A DNA stretch of 64,000 nucleotides from NCBI RefSeq assembly GCF_002812985.1, contig NZ_PGCP01000022.1:1-64000 (forward strand), in the 5' to 3' direction. The notes under the pieces are model-generated. The model was not told the origin of the DNA. It searched no databases and saw only the letters and a program-made list of their open reading frames with translations. The translations under genes were made by a program, and so were the position numbers. The stretch is from Aeromonas lusitana (GTDB taxonomy: Bacteria > Pseudomonadota > Gammaproteobacteria > Enterobacterales > Aeromonadaceae). Positions 36,218 through 44,602 of this stretch are shown piece by piece (the stretch's first letter is position 1; each line of letters opens with the position of its first letter).

Positions 36218-36293
36218 TGGTGCCCAGAGACGGAATCGAACCGCCGACACGGGGATTTTCAATCCCCTGCTCTACCGACTGAGCTATCTGGGC
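36218..36293 (-). tRNA. tRNA-Phe (GAA)
   Basis: First gene of the operon, identical over 76 bases to the copy at 36011-36086. The promoter must lie between it and plsY (36294-36340) or within the plsY end. Confidence 0.97.
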
Positions 36294-36340
36294 GTGGGCG
36301 CTATTAAACGGATTTTAAGGCAGGTGGTCAACGGGAAATT

Positions 36341-37003
36341 TCAATTTTCGTCTCGTTCGTCTCTTTTTTGCGCAGCATCGCGCGTTTTCACCACTTCTGC
36401 CGCTGAGGGTGCCGCCCGGCGACCCCAGAGACGGGACTCCTCCCCCTTCAGCAGGCGGGTGATGTTCTCGTGATGGCGAATGAGAATGAGGCAGGAGAGC
36501 AGGGAGACCGGCAGTGTGTATTCCGGCTTGAGCAGATAGGTAAAGAGCGGGGTGAGCAGCACGGTAATGATGGAGGCCAAGGAGGAATAGCCGCTCACCA
36601 GCAGTACCAGCAGCCAGGTCGCAATGGCCGCGCCCCCCATGGCGAAGCCGATGGGCAGCATGGTACCGAGCGCAGTGGCGACGCCCTTACCGCCCCGGAA
36701 ATGGAAGAAGAGGGGATACATGTGACCGAGGCAGGCGGCCACCCCGATGAAGCCAAGGTAGACGGGTTTGATCTGCAGATACCAGGCGAGGTAGACGGGG
36801 GCCATGCCCTTGAGCACGTCGAGCAACAGGACGATCAGGGCCGCCAGCCGGCCACCGAGGCGCAGCACATTGGTTGCCCCCGGATTGTGGGAGCCGTGGT
36901 CACGGGGATCCGGCAGGCCCGTGATGCGGGAAACCAGCACAGCACTGGACAGCGAGCCGCCCAGGTAGGCCAGAATAATCATCAAAATCGTCAGGGCCGT
37001 CAT
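36341..37003 (-). CDS. plsY: Glycerol-3-phosphate acyltransferase
   Basis: A 220-residue membrane enzyme with five helices. Its three conserved loops are present: [12 protein letters not shown] (phosphate site), [21 protein letters not shown], and the final [14 protein letters not shown]. It transfers acyl from acyl-phosphate to glycerol 3-phosphate, the first step of phospholipid synthesis. I chose MTALTILM (37003) as start; 16 more residues are possible but atypical. It is divergent from folB, a common arrangement in gammaproteobacteria. Confidence 0.94.
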   Translation of the reverse strand: MTALTILMIILAYLGGSLSSAVLVSRITGLPDPRDHGSHNPGATNVLRLGGRLAALIVLLLDVLKGMAPVYLAWYLQIKPVYLGFIGVAACLGHMYPLFFHFRGGKGVATALGTMLPIGFAMGGAAIATWLLVLLVSGYSSLASIITVLLTPLFTYLLKPEYTLPVSLLSCLILIRHHENITRLLKGEESRLWGRRAAPSAAEVVKTRDAAQKRDERDEN

Positions 37004-37173
37004 CTTGGTCGTTTTTACCACGATATGAATGGGGTATGATGCGGGCCACATTCTCAGGCAAGGGGCCGCTCAATGCGTGTTGCCCAAACCGACCGCCAGC
37101 GGCAATCGGCTTGCCAAGCCTACATCCCGGCGCTGTGTTAACAGCCCATCAAGAGTAAAGAAGAAGTACTGTC

Positions 37174-37545
37174 ATGGACAAGGTGTTTATTCGCGGACTC
37201 GAGGTTTTGACCACCATAGGGGTATATGAGTGGGAGAAGGGCATTCGCCAGAAGCTTTGCTTCGATCTCGAGATGGGGTTCGACAACCGCCCCGCCGCCG
37301 CAACCGACGATATCAAGCTGGCGCTGGATTACGCCACCCTCTCACGCACTATCTGTGATCACGTCGCCAATACAATCGTCGAACTGGTCGAGACCATGGC
37401 CGAGCAAGTCGCCGGCCTGGTGCTGGCCGACGAGCGGGTGCAGTGGGTCCGGGTCGTGCTGACCAAGCCGGGCGCCGTGCCCAATGCCGCCGGCGTCGGC
37501 GTCGAGATCCTGCGCCATCGCACCCCGGCCGCGAGCGCCCAGTGA
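37174..37545 (+). CDS. folB: Dihydroneopterin aldolase
   Basis: A 123-residue tunnelling-fold enzyme (E. coli FolB: 122) starting MDKVFIRGLEVLTTIGVYEWE. The pterin-binding Glu (VELVETMAEQVA) and Lys (VVLTKPGAVPNA) are present. It cleaves 7,8-dihydroneopterin in folate synthesis. The next folate enzyme, folK, follows 44 bases later. Confidence 0.95.
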   Translation: MDKVFIRGLEVLTTIGVYEWEKGIRQKLCFDLEMGFDNRPAAATDDIKLALDYATLSRTICDHVANTIVELVETMAEQVAGLVLADERVQWVRVVLTKPGAVPNAAGVGVEILRHRTPAASAQ

Positions 37546-37589
37546 TGGGACTGCGCCTTGACTGCACACCAGCGCGGGAGGGTGCGAGC

Positions 37590-38099
37590 ATGACCCGCAT
37601 CTACATCAGCTTAGGGTCTAACATCGAGCGGGAACGTCACATCCGGGCCGGGCTCGATGCCCTGCACGCCGAGTTTGGCGAGCTGGCGGTGTCACGGGTA
37701 TTCGAGAGCGCGGCGGTGGGCTTTGCCGGCCGCCCCTTCTACAACCTGGTGGTGGGCGCCGATACGACGCTGCCGCTCGCGACCCTGTGCCAACGGCTGC
37801 GGGCCATGGAGTTCGCCCACGGCCGCGAGCCGGATGCCAAGAAGTTCGCCCCGCGCACCCTGGATCTGGATCTGCTGCTCTATGGGGAGCTCATCTGCGA
37901 GAGCCCGATCACCCTGCCCCGCGGCGAGATCCTCACCAATGCCTTCGTGCTCTGGCCGCTGGCGGAGCTGGCGCCGACCCTGTGCCATCCCACGGATGGC
38001 CGCACCCTGGGTGAGCTGTGGCAGGCCTATGACAAGAGTGCGCAGCAGCTCAGCCCCATTCCATTTCACTGGGAAGCGCGCGAATTGCAGCATCAATGA
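37590..38099 (+). CDS. folK: 6-hydroxymethyl-dihydropterin pyrophosphokinase
   Basis: A 169-residue kinase. RIYISLGSNIERERHIR opens the protein, and RTLDLDLLLYGE carries the metal-binding aspartates. It pyrophosphorylates the FolB product for dihydropteroate synthase. The ATG at 37590 follows GGGAGGG by 7 bases. It is probably co-transcribed with folB. Confidence 0.94.
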   Translation: MTRIYISLGSNIERERHIRAGLDALHAEFGELAVSRVFESAAVGFAGRPFYNLVVGADTTLPLATLCQRLRAMEFAHGREPDAKKFAPRTLDLDLLLYGELICESPITLPRGEILTNAFVLWPLAELAPTLCHPTDGRTLGELWQAYDKSAQQLSPIPFHWEARELQHQ

Positions 38100-38101
38100 C
38101 T

Positions 38102-38127
38102 AACGAGGGCCCAAGGCCCTCGTTGTT
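38102..38127 (+). terminator. Terminator of folBK
   Basis: AACGAGGG pairs with CCCTCGTT around a short GC/CAAG apex, followed by GTTTAT. Confidence 0.82.
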
Positions 38128-38215
38128 TATCTGCCATCCGCTTATCTGTCATCAGAAACTCTGATTGGGCCCCAGCCTCGGCGGCTGGCAGTATGACCCC
38201 ACACAGGAGACGACC

Positions 38216-38704
38216 ATGCCACTCGACGCCATTCACGACTTCAACTGCCAACTGCTGGCAGACCTGCCCCATCAGCGCTATCAGCACGAACCCATTCTGG
38301 ACTATGCCACCGACGAGAAGGTCAAGGCGCGCCTCGGCTGGCAGGCGGAGTTCAGCAAGACCTTGTTTCTCAAGTTCAAGGATGGCCGCTTCGCCCTGCT
38401 GCTGACCCACAGAGACGGGCGGCTGGACAACAAGGCGGTGAAGGCGAGCCTCGGCGCCAAGCCCTCCATCTGCACGGCCGAGGAGATGCAGGCCGAGATT
38501 GGCTGCCTGCCGGGGGCCGTCTGCCCCTTCCTGCCCCGCGCCGACATTCCGTTGCTGGTGGACTCGGCCCTGCTGAGCCACGGGGCCTTCACCTGGACCC
38601 CGGGCCATCCGGAGCAGACCTTCCTGCTCGGCACCGATCATCTGGCCCAGCTGCTGGCCCAGCTGCCCTGCCAGGTCAGCTATCTGCCCACCTCACAGGC
38701 CTGA
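38216..38704 (+). CDS. YbaK/ProX-type aminoacyl-tRNA deacylase
   Basis: A 162-residue single-domain protein of the YbaK superfamily. Recognisable elements are SKTLFLKFKDGRFALLLTHRDGRLDNKAVKASLG, which holds the conserved Lys of the editing site in FLKFK, and GCLPGAVCPFLP, the G-x-x-P-G loop. Relatives such as ProXp hydrolyse mischarged tRNA; the exact tRNA is not clear. CAGGAGA precedes the ATG at 38216. Confidence 0.8.
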   Translation: MPLDAIHDFNCQLLADLPHQRYQHEPILDYATDEKVKARLGWQAEFSKTLFLKFKDGRFALLLTHRDGRLDNKAVKASLGAKPSICTAEEMQAEIGCLPGAVCPFLPRADIPLLVDSALLSHGAFTWTPGHPEQTFLLGTDHLAQLLAQLPCQVSYLPTSQA

Positions 38705-38784
38705 TCCTCGCCTCTCACTGTCCAACCAAATTAACCGCAGCAACACCCCCTTCTCCTCCGTCATCAGGGGAGAGGGGCGTCGGC

Positions 38785-40182
38785 TCAGCCCTTTCGCTCC
38801 TGCTTGCCCAGCTGGGCGAAGATGAGCGCCGCCAGCATGGACATCAGGCCGATGCACAGATAGGTGAGGTGGAAGCCGCCGAGCCAGAACTCGCTGTCCC
38901 CCGCCGGCTTGCCCGAAGAGAAGAGCCCGAGCAGGCTGGCGGCGATGGCGACCCCGAGACTCATGGAGAGCTGCATCACCACCGACAGCAGGCCATTGCC
39001 GCTGCTGGCATGTTCAGAGCTCAGATCCTGCAGGGTGAGGGTGTTCATGGCGGAGAACTGCAGGGAGTTGATGGCGCCAAACACCGCCAGCCAGACCAGC
39101 AGCACCCCGTGGGGCACCTGATTGTCGATGAAGTAGAAGCTGGCGATCATCACCCCGAGCGCCAGGGTGTTGATGATCAGGATGCGGCGATAACCCACCA
39201 GCGGGATCAGCTTGTTGACCAGGGTCTTGGTCAGCATGGCGCCGATCACCGTGGGGATCATGGTCATCCCCGCCTTGCTCGGGGAGAAGCCGAGCCCCAG
39301 TTGCAGGAACAGCGGGGTGAGAAAGGGCATGGCACCGCTGCCAAGGCGGGCGAACAGGTTGCCCCAGATGCCGATGGCGAAGGTCGAGGTCTTGAACAAC
39401 GCCAGGCTGAACAGAGGTTGCTCGGCATTGGCGGCATAGAGCCAGTAACTCGCCATGGCGGCGAGGCCGAACAGGACGGCGAACAGGGCCCAGCCGGTCG
39501 ATATACTATGCTCCCCCAGCCCTTGCAAACCGACGGATACCAACACCATACCGGCACTGAATAGCACAAAACCCTGCCAGTCAAACTTGGCGGTGTGTTG
39601 TCGCAAGTCAGGCATAAAGCTCCAACTGGCGATGAACCCCACCAGCCCGACCGGCAGGTTGATGAGAAACACCCAGTGCCAGCTCGCCACTTCCACCAGC
39701 CAACCCCCCAGCGCCGGGCCTATCAAGGGGCCGAGCAGACCGGGTATGGTGACAAACGACATCACCCGCAGCAGGTCATGCTTGCTGTAGACCCGCAGCA
39801 CGGCGAGTCGGCCGATGGGCATCAGCAAGGCCCCCCCTACCCCTTGCAGCACCCGGGCCGCCACCAGGAGAGGCAGGGTGTTGGCGACGGCGCAGGCCAA
39901 AGACCCCAGGGTAAACAGCAAGATGGCCGCCAGATAGACGCGGCGGGTACCGAACCTGTCCGCCAGCCAGCCGGAGGCCGGGATGAGCAGGGCCACCGTC
40001 AGCATGTAGGCGATGACCACGGACTGCATCTGCAGCGGGCTCTCCCCCAGGGCCGCCGCCATGCTGGGCAGGGCCGTGTTGAGGATGGTGCCATCCAGCG
40101 TCTGCATGAAGAAACCGACCGCCGTCAGCCAGGGCAGCCACTTGCGTTGGGCCGGGGTAATCATGGGTAGATTTTCAGGCAT
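38785..40182 (-). CDS. mdtD: MFS multidrug transporter, MdtD-like (DHA2 family)
   Basis: A 465-residue protein with about 14 membrane helices. The DHA2 marks are present: LDGTILNTALPSMAAALG in helix 1, GWLADRFGTRRVYLA (motif A) and RVLQGVGGALLMPIGRLAVLR with motif C at GLLGPLIGPALGGWLVE. It closely follows the E. coli MdtD (YegB) pattern, but lacks its mdtABC and baeSR neighbours, so the substrate is open. AAGGAG is 10 bases before the ATG at 40182. Confidence 0.82.
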   Translation of the reverse strand: MPENLPMITPAQRKWLPWLTAVGFFMQTLDGTILNTALPSMAAALGESPLQMQSVVIAYMLTVALLIPASGWLADRFGTRRVYLAAILLFTLGSLACAVANTLPLLVAARVLQGVGGALLMPIGRLAVLRVYSKHDLLRVMSFVTIPGLLGPLIGPALGGWLVEVASWHWVFLINLPVGLVGFIASWSFMPDLRQHTAKFDWQGFVLFSAGMVLVSVGLQGLGEHSISTGWALFAVLFGLAAMASYWLYAANAEQPLFSLALFKTSTFAIGIWGNLFARLGSGAMPFLTPLFLQLGLGFSPSKAGMTMIPTVIGAMLTKTLVNKLIPLVGYRRILIINTLALGVMIASFYFIDNQVPHGVLLVWLAVFGAINSLQFSAMNTLTLQDLSSEHASSGNGLLSVVMQLSMSLGVAIAASLLGLFSSGKPAGDSEFWLGGFHLTYLCIGLMSMLAALIFAQLGKQERKG

Positions 40183-40211
40183 ATGCTGCACTCTCCTTCT
40201 GACCTAAAAAG

Positions 40212-40231
40212 AGACCCGCATAGAGCGGGTC
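40212..40231 (-). terminator. Terminator of the G3E GTPase gene
   Basis: On the minus strand GACCCGC pairs with GCGGGTC around TCTAT, followed by TCTTTTTAGG. It lies 11 bases after the stop. Confidence 0.92.
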
Positions 40232-40242
40232 ATATCAGGATA

Positions 40243-41370
40243 TCAGGCATCTGGCTGGCCGAGCATGGCTCTGAGCTGTTCTTCCAGACTCGGCTCGGGG
40301 ACCTTGAGGGTCTCGAGGAACAAGGCCTCGATCCCGCCCTTGTCCCGGCTCTTGACGATAAACACCAACCTGGACTGGGCGCGCCCCTCCGGCCACTCCC
40401 CCAGGGTCTGCAACGGATAGAGCTGGCCGTGCACGCCGTGGATCACCACGGGCTGGCTCTCCCCTTCCAGCAGCAGTATGCCCTTGAGCCGCAGCAGGGC
40501 ATCGCCATAGCGGGCCTGCACCGCATCGATGGCGGCCAGCAGGCGAGATGGCTTGAGGGGCTCACCGATGCGCAGAGAAAAGCTCTCTATGTCGCCGTGA
40601 TCGAAGTGGGTCGGCGCCGCCGTGCCCACCTTGGCGGCAAACGGCTTCATCTTCGGCTGCATGGGGGAGGCCAGTCCCTGTTTCGGGGACTCGGTACGCA
40701 GCCAGGCCAGCAGTTGGCGCACATCCCGCCCTGCCGCCTCGTTGTAGGCACCTAGCTTCTCCAGCACGGTCGGTGACAGCTCGCCATTGTTTACGCGCTG
40801 GATGGGGGCGCCCGGGTTGAGGGCTCCCAGCTGGGCTTCCACCCGAGCCTGCGTCTCAGCATCTACCAGATCCCCCTTGCTCACCACCAGCAGGTCCGCC
40901 AGTGCCACCTGCTTGACCGCCTCGTACTGAGCCGCCAGCTGCTGCTCGATATGGCCGGCATCCACTACGGTGACGGTGCCGTCGAAGCGGTAACGCTGGG
41001 CGATAAAGCCCTCTTCGCGCAGGGTAAACAGCACTGGGGCCGGATCGGCGAGGCCGGTAGTCTCGATGATGAGTCGTTTAAACGGCTTAATCTTCCGCTG
41101 GATAGCCTTCATAAACAGCCCCTGCAGCGCCTCCACCAGGGAGCCCTGCACCGAGCAGCAGATGCAGCCGGAATCGAGCAGCACCACTTGCTCATCCACC
41201 TGTTGCACCAGGTGATGATCCAGCCCGACCGAGCCGAATTCGTTGATCAGCACGGCGCACTCGCCCAGCTCGGGCTGCTTGACCCAGTGGTTCAGCAGAG
41301 TTGTCTTGCCGCTGCCGAGGAAGCCGGTTAACAGGGTCACGGGGATTCTGGTGTCTTGCATATCGGTCAT
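40243..41370 (-). CDS. CobW-like G3E GTPase (metallochaperone)
   Basis: A 375-residue COG0523 protein. Walker A is TGFLGSGKTT at residues about 15-24, the metal site is SGCICCS near 67-73 (CxCC), Walker B is LIIETTGLADP, and VVSKGDL supplies guanine specificity. The C-terminal CobW_C domain spans about 265-370. Such GTPases deliver Zn, Co or other metals to target enzymes; the target is unknown here. The gene starts 9 bases after the flavoenzyme gene upstream, with GAGG before the ATG, so the two form an operon. No Zur-type box was recognised. Confidence 0.87.
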   Translation of the reverse strand: MTDMQDTRIPVTLLTGFLGSGKTTLLNHWVKQPELGECAVLINEFGSVGLDHHLVQQVDEQVVLLDSGCICCSVQGSLVEALQGLFMKAIQRKIKPFKRLIIETTGLADPAPVLFTLREEGFIAQRYRFDGTVTVVDAGHIEQQLAAQYEAVKQVALADLLVVSKGDLVDAETQARVEAQLGALNPGAPIQRVNNGELSPTVLEKLGAYNEAAGRDVRQLLAWLRTESPKQGLASPMQPKMKPFAAKVGTAAPTHFDHGDIESFSLRIGEPLKPSRLLAAIDAVQARYGDALLRLKGILLLEGESQPVVIHGVHGQLYPLQTLGEWPEGRAQSRLVFIVKSRDKGGIEALFLETLKVPEPSLEEQLRAMLGQPDA

Positions 41371-41379
41371 GTCAATTCC

Positions 41380-42774
41380 TCAGCGGTTGGCAAACAAGTC
41401 GCTGAGCCAGCGATTCTCGAAGCGGCCATGGGGATCCAGCTCGGCCTTGAGGGCCAGGAAGTCGTGCCAGCGCGGCAGCAGGGCCGGGAAGTCATAGAGA
41501 TCCATCGCCAGGTGTTTGCCGAAATGGGGGGTACCACCCAGCGGCACCAGCAGTTGCTGCAACTCGCGCATCTGCTCCATGGAGCCATTGACGAAGGTAC
41601 CGTCCGCCGCCAGATAGACCAGAAAACCAATCCAGCACACCGACTTGCCATAGGCGGCGCTGAGCCAGGCCTCGGAGGGGCCGGTGCAGCGCAGGATGAA
41701 GGGATAGTGCAGCACGCCGGGGTTTGCCTCCTGCCAGGCCTGCAAGATGACCAGCGCCTCCTCCATCCGCTCGAGGGGCACAGCCACCTCGCAGTTGATC
41801 TGGGGCGCCGGTATCCCCTTGCAGAGGATCTGGTAGACGTTGCCCACCAGATCCGAGGCATCCTTGAAGCGGCGCACCGTCTCGAAATGCTCCCCGGCCA
41901 GCGCCTCGTCCTTGGTGTCCTTGGCCATCTTCTGCAGGGTGGCATCTATGGTGGCGTTCATGCGGCCATCCATGTCCCCCTCCAGCAGCAGCGGTTCGCT
42001 GCCACCGGCACGATAGCGGGCCACCTCCTCCTCGGAGGCGGGATCCACCAGCCAGATATGGCTCTCGCCGGTCCAGGCGAACCACCAGCTCTTCACGAAA
42101 CTGTGTTCGCGGTTGAGACGCTCGTTGTGGGCCAGCAGGAAGGGGTAGTCGGTACTGAACTTGGTGCAGCGCATGATGCGGTTCGGCACTGTGCGCAGGG
42201 TGACGTCGAGCAGGATGCCGAGCATGCCCATGCCCATCACGAAGGCGCCAAAACGCGGGTCCGTGCGATCCACCCGCAGGATGTCGCCATTGGCCAGCAT
42301 GACGGTCATAGCTTCCACCGCGTCACACAAGGCGGACTGGTGCAGCCCCTGACCGTGGGTGCCGGTGCTGAGCGCCCCGCCCAGGGTCTGAATGCCGATA
42401 ACCCCGGGGGACGCCGGCAGCATCCGCTCCATGGCGATGAGATCGGCGTAGACGGTATCGAGGGGCGTGCCGGCCTGATAGGTGACGCTGTCAGCGGTTG
42501 TCGCGAGCTGACCGCGCAGGTGATGCAGGTCCACCAGCAGCGCCTGCTTGCCCTCGGCATAGACGCTGTGGATGGGCTCAAAAGAGAGGCCGGAGCCGAT
42601 GAGACGCAACTTGCGCTCGGGGCGTTCCCGCAGCAGTTGCTGCAGCTCGTCACGGCTCACCGGGCGCCACACCTGATCCAGGGCGCCGAGGGGGTTGGTC
42701 CTGGACCAGTTGAACAGCACCTCCCGATTGCCAATCGCCTTGATGCTGTGAAATGCCTGGAACCTGACCGTCAT
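41380..42774 (-). CDS. FAD-linked oxidase, aldonolactone oxidase-like
   Basis: A 464-residue flavoprotein. An N-terminal FAD-binding PCMH domain (about 25-195) has LIGSGLSFEPI and GIQTLGGALSTGTHGQG; the C-terminal half matches the D-arabinono-1,4-lactone oxidase domain, ending with LGGTPHFGKHLAMDL. This family includes L-gulono- and D-arabinono-lactone oxidases and alditol oxidases; the substrate is not decided. The ATG at 42774 has GAGG 6 bases before it. It is the first gene of a pair with the G3E GTPase, though flavin oxidases of this family need no metal. Confidence 0.82.
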   Translation of the reverse strand: MTVRFQAFHSIKAIGNREVLFNWSRTNPLGALDQVWRPVSRDELQQLLRERPERKLRLIGSGLSFEPIHSVYAEGKQALLVDLHHLRGQLATTADSVTYQAGTPLDTVYADLIAMERMLPASPGVIGIQTLGGALSTGTHGQGLHQSALCDAVEAMTVMLANGDILRVDRTDPRFGAFVMGMGMLGILLDVTLRTVPNRIMRCTKFSTDYPFLLAHNERLNREHSFVKSWWFAWTGESHIWLVDPASEEEVARYRAGGSEPLLLEGDMDGRMNATIDATLQKMAKDTKDEALAGEHFETVRRFKDASDLVGNVYQILCKGIPAPQINCEVAVPLERMEEALVILQAWQEANPGVLHYPFILRCTGPSEAWLSAAYGKSVCWIGFLVYLAADGTFVNGSMEQMRELQQLLVPLGGTPHFGKHLAMDLYDFPALLPRWHDFLALKAELDPHGRFENRWLSDLFANR

Positions 42775-42882
42775 ACCGCGCCTCATCTGACTTCAAAATG
42801 AGTGCCAATTCTACCGAAAAGTCCCCGCCAAGGCATGGAAAACAAGCCCCTACTGTCGAGGGTGGATAAGGGATGGCTCCCG

Positions 42883-44454
42883 TCAGCCGTTCACCACCTG
42901 AACAGCATTAGCCATCGCGCGCTGTTGCAACTCGTCTCTGAACTGACGCACCGGGATCGGGCGACCAAACAGATAGCCTTGCAGGTAGTCCACCCCCTTG
43001 CCCTTGAGATAGCGCGCCTGCTCCACCGTCTCTACCCCTTCCGCCACCAGGGAGAGGCCGAGCCGGGTGCCCAGATCGATCACGTTGTCCACTATGTGCT
43101 CGGACAGGGATTCGGTGCCGATCCGTCTGATAAAGGACTGATCGATCTTGAGATAATCCACATGAAACTGCTGCAAATAGAGCAGGCTGGCGTGGCCGGT
43201 ACCGAAGTCATCGATGGCGAGTCGAACCCCCATCTCGTCGAGCTGGCTGAACAGCGACAGGGTCTGGGGATCGGCCACCAGCAGCTCCCGCTCGGTGAGT
43301 TCCAGCACCAGCACTATCTGGCCGGGGGCGAAGTGGACGAGGAAACGGCGGCACTCATCGAGCAGCGCCATGTCCCGGCAGTGGGCCGCACTGATGTTGA
43401 AGCTGATATGGAAGCCATGAGGCACCAGCGCCCGCTGCATCCCCAGCTCCTTCGCGACCTCCTCCATGATCAGGGTCGTCATGGGAATGATCAGGCCGCT
43501 CGCCTCCGCCTGGGGGATGAAGAGATCCGGCCGGATCAAGCCTTCGTCGGGATGTTGCCAACGCATCAGCACCTCGGCACCCATGATCCCCTCGTCATCC
43601 GTCGCCACCAGCGGCTGCAGGAAGGGGACAAATTCCCGCGCCTGCAGGGCGCGCGCCAGCTCGCTATTCGGCGAGCGGGGGCGACCCAGCAGCCACCAGA
43701 TGAGCAGGGCGAACGTGAGGCTCAAACCGAGCAGCAGCCAGAGCCCGAACCAGTGTCGCTGCACCATCCCCTGCCAGCTGGAGGAGAGCCTGTGCCCCGC
43801 ATAAATGGTGAAGGGGTAGATCTGTGAGCCGAGGATTACCTGAACCTCATCCGGCAAGCCAGGAGCCTGCTGGAAAAAATGACCCTGCCTGTCGAGCCAA
43901 TGGGGGCCGACCCTGAGCATGATGATCATGGCGGGATCGTTGACGCTCAGCATGAAGCTGAGGTAATCCCCGTCGATGACGCTCAGTACCGAGTGCTGGC
44001 CCTGCCTGGCGCGCACCGCCAGATAAGGGTGCCCCTGCCGCACCGGACCCACGTCGTTGAGCAGCAGGATCCCACGGGCAAACTCTTTCATGGGATAAGA
44101 AGTGCGATAGGGACCAAACCGCGAGGAGCAATAGATGTTATCCCGGCGCGCCAGATTGACGGAGCGCACGAACGGCACCAGGGCGACCTGCTCTCGCAGG
44201 GTCGCCAACGCGGGATCGCAAGGCGCATCCAGCAGGGGCAACACCTGCCGATTGGCGGCGTCGGCGTTGCTTAACATGGTCTCAAGCAGATTGACGGTAT
44301 GAGCCGCTGCTTCTGAAGACTCTTGCCGCAGATTACTCTGATAGTGGTGATAGCCCCCCCAGCTGCCGAGCAACATGGGGACCACAAACACCAGCAGGGC
44401 GAATAACAGACGCAGCCAGGGATGGGAGCTGTTGAACCTGGGATGATAAGGCAT
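42883..44454 (-). CDS. CSS-motif EAL cyclic-di-GMP phosphodiesterase
   Basis: A 523-residue membrane protein: helix 1 (about 14-34), a periplasmic CSS domain with cysteines in DAPCDPAL and IYCSSRFGP, helix 2 (about 238-258), then an EAL domain. The catalytic set is complete: EVL at the first motif (GAEVLMRW), FNIS, ELTERE, IDDFGTG, LKIDQSF, AEGVE and LQGYLFG. It should degrade cyclic di-GMP; in E. coli relatives (PdeC type) the CSS disulfide state and periplasmic proteolysis control activity. A tandem paralogue lies upstream. Confidence 0.92.
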   Translation of the reverse strand: MPYHPRFNSSHPWLRLLFALLVFVVPMLLGSWGGYHHYQSNLRQESSEAAAHTVNLLETMLSNADAANRQVLPLLDAPCDPALATLREQVALVPFVRSVNLARRDNIYCSSRFGPYRTSYPMKEFARGILLLNDVGPVRQGHPYLAVRARQGQHSVLSVIDGDYLSFMLSVNDPAMIIMLRVGPHWLDRQGHFFQQAPGLPDEVQVILGSQIYPFTIYAGHRLSSSWQGMVQRHWFGLWLLLGLSLTFALLIWWLLGRPRSPNSELARALQAREFVPFLQPLVATDDEGIMGAEVLMRWQHPDEGLIRPDLFIPQAEASGLIIPMTTLIMEEVAKELGMQRALVPHGFHISFNISAAHCRDMALLDECRRFLVHFAPGQIVLVLELTERELLVADPQTLSLFSQLDEMGVRLAIDDFGTGHASLLYLQQFHVDYLKIDQSFIRRIGTESLSEHIVDNVIDLGTRLGLSLVAEGVETVEQARYLKGKGVDYLQGYLFGRPIPVRQFRDELQQRAMANAVQVVNG

Positions 44455-44545
44455 GACGGGTCCAGTGAAAAATGGGCGACCAGTTTAGCGCCCGAAACTG
44501 AACCCAACCCTGACAGCACAAAAAACAACCAAACCAGTCTGGAGA

Positions 44546-44592
44546 GGCGGGAGCCAGCCAACGACATGCCAGCGCTGGCACTGACTCCCGCC
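44546..44592. repeat. Nested inverted repeats between the EAL genes
   Basis: GGCGGGAG (44546-44553) and CTCCCGCC (44585-44592) enclose the 14-base perfect palindrome TGCCAGCGCTGGCA (44567-44580). It starts 11 bases after the stop of the upstream EAL gene on the minus strand and could be a factor-dependent terminator or a processing site. Confidence 0.55.
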
Positions 44593-44602
44593 AGCTCTGC
44601 CC

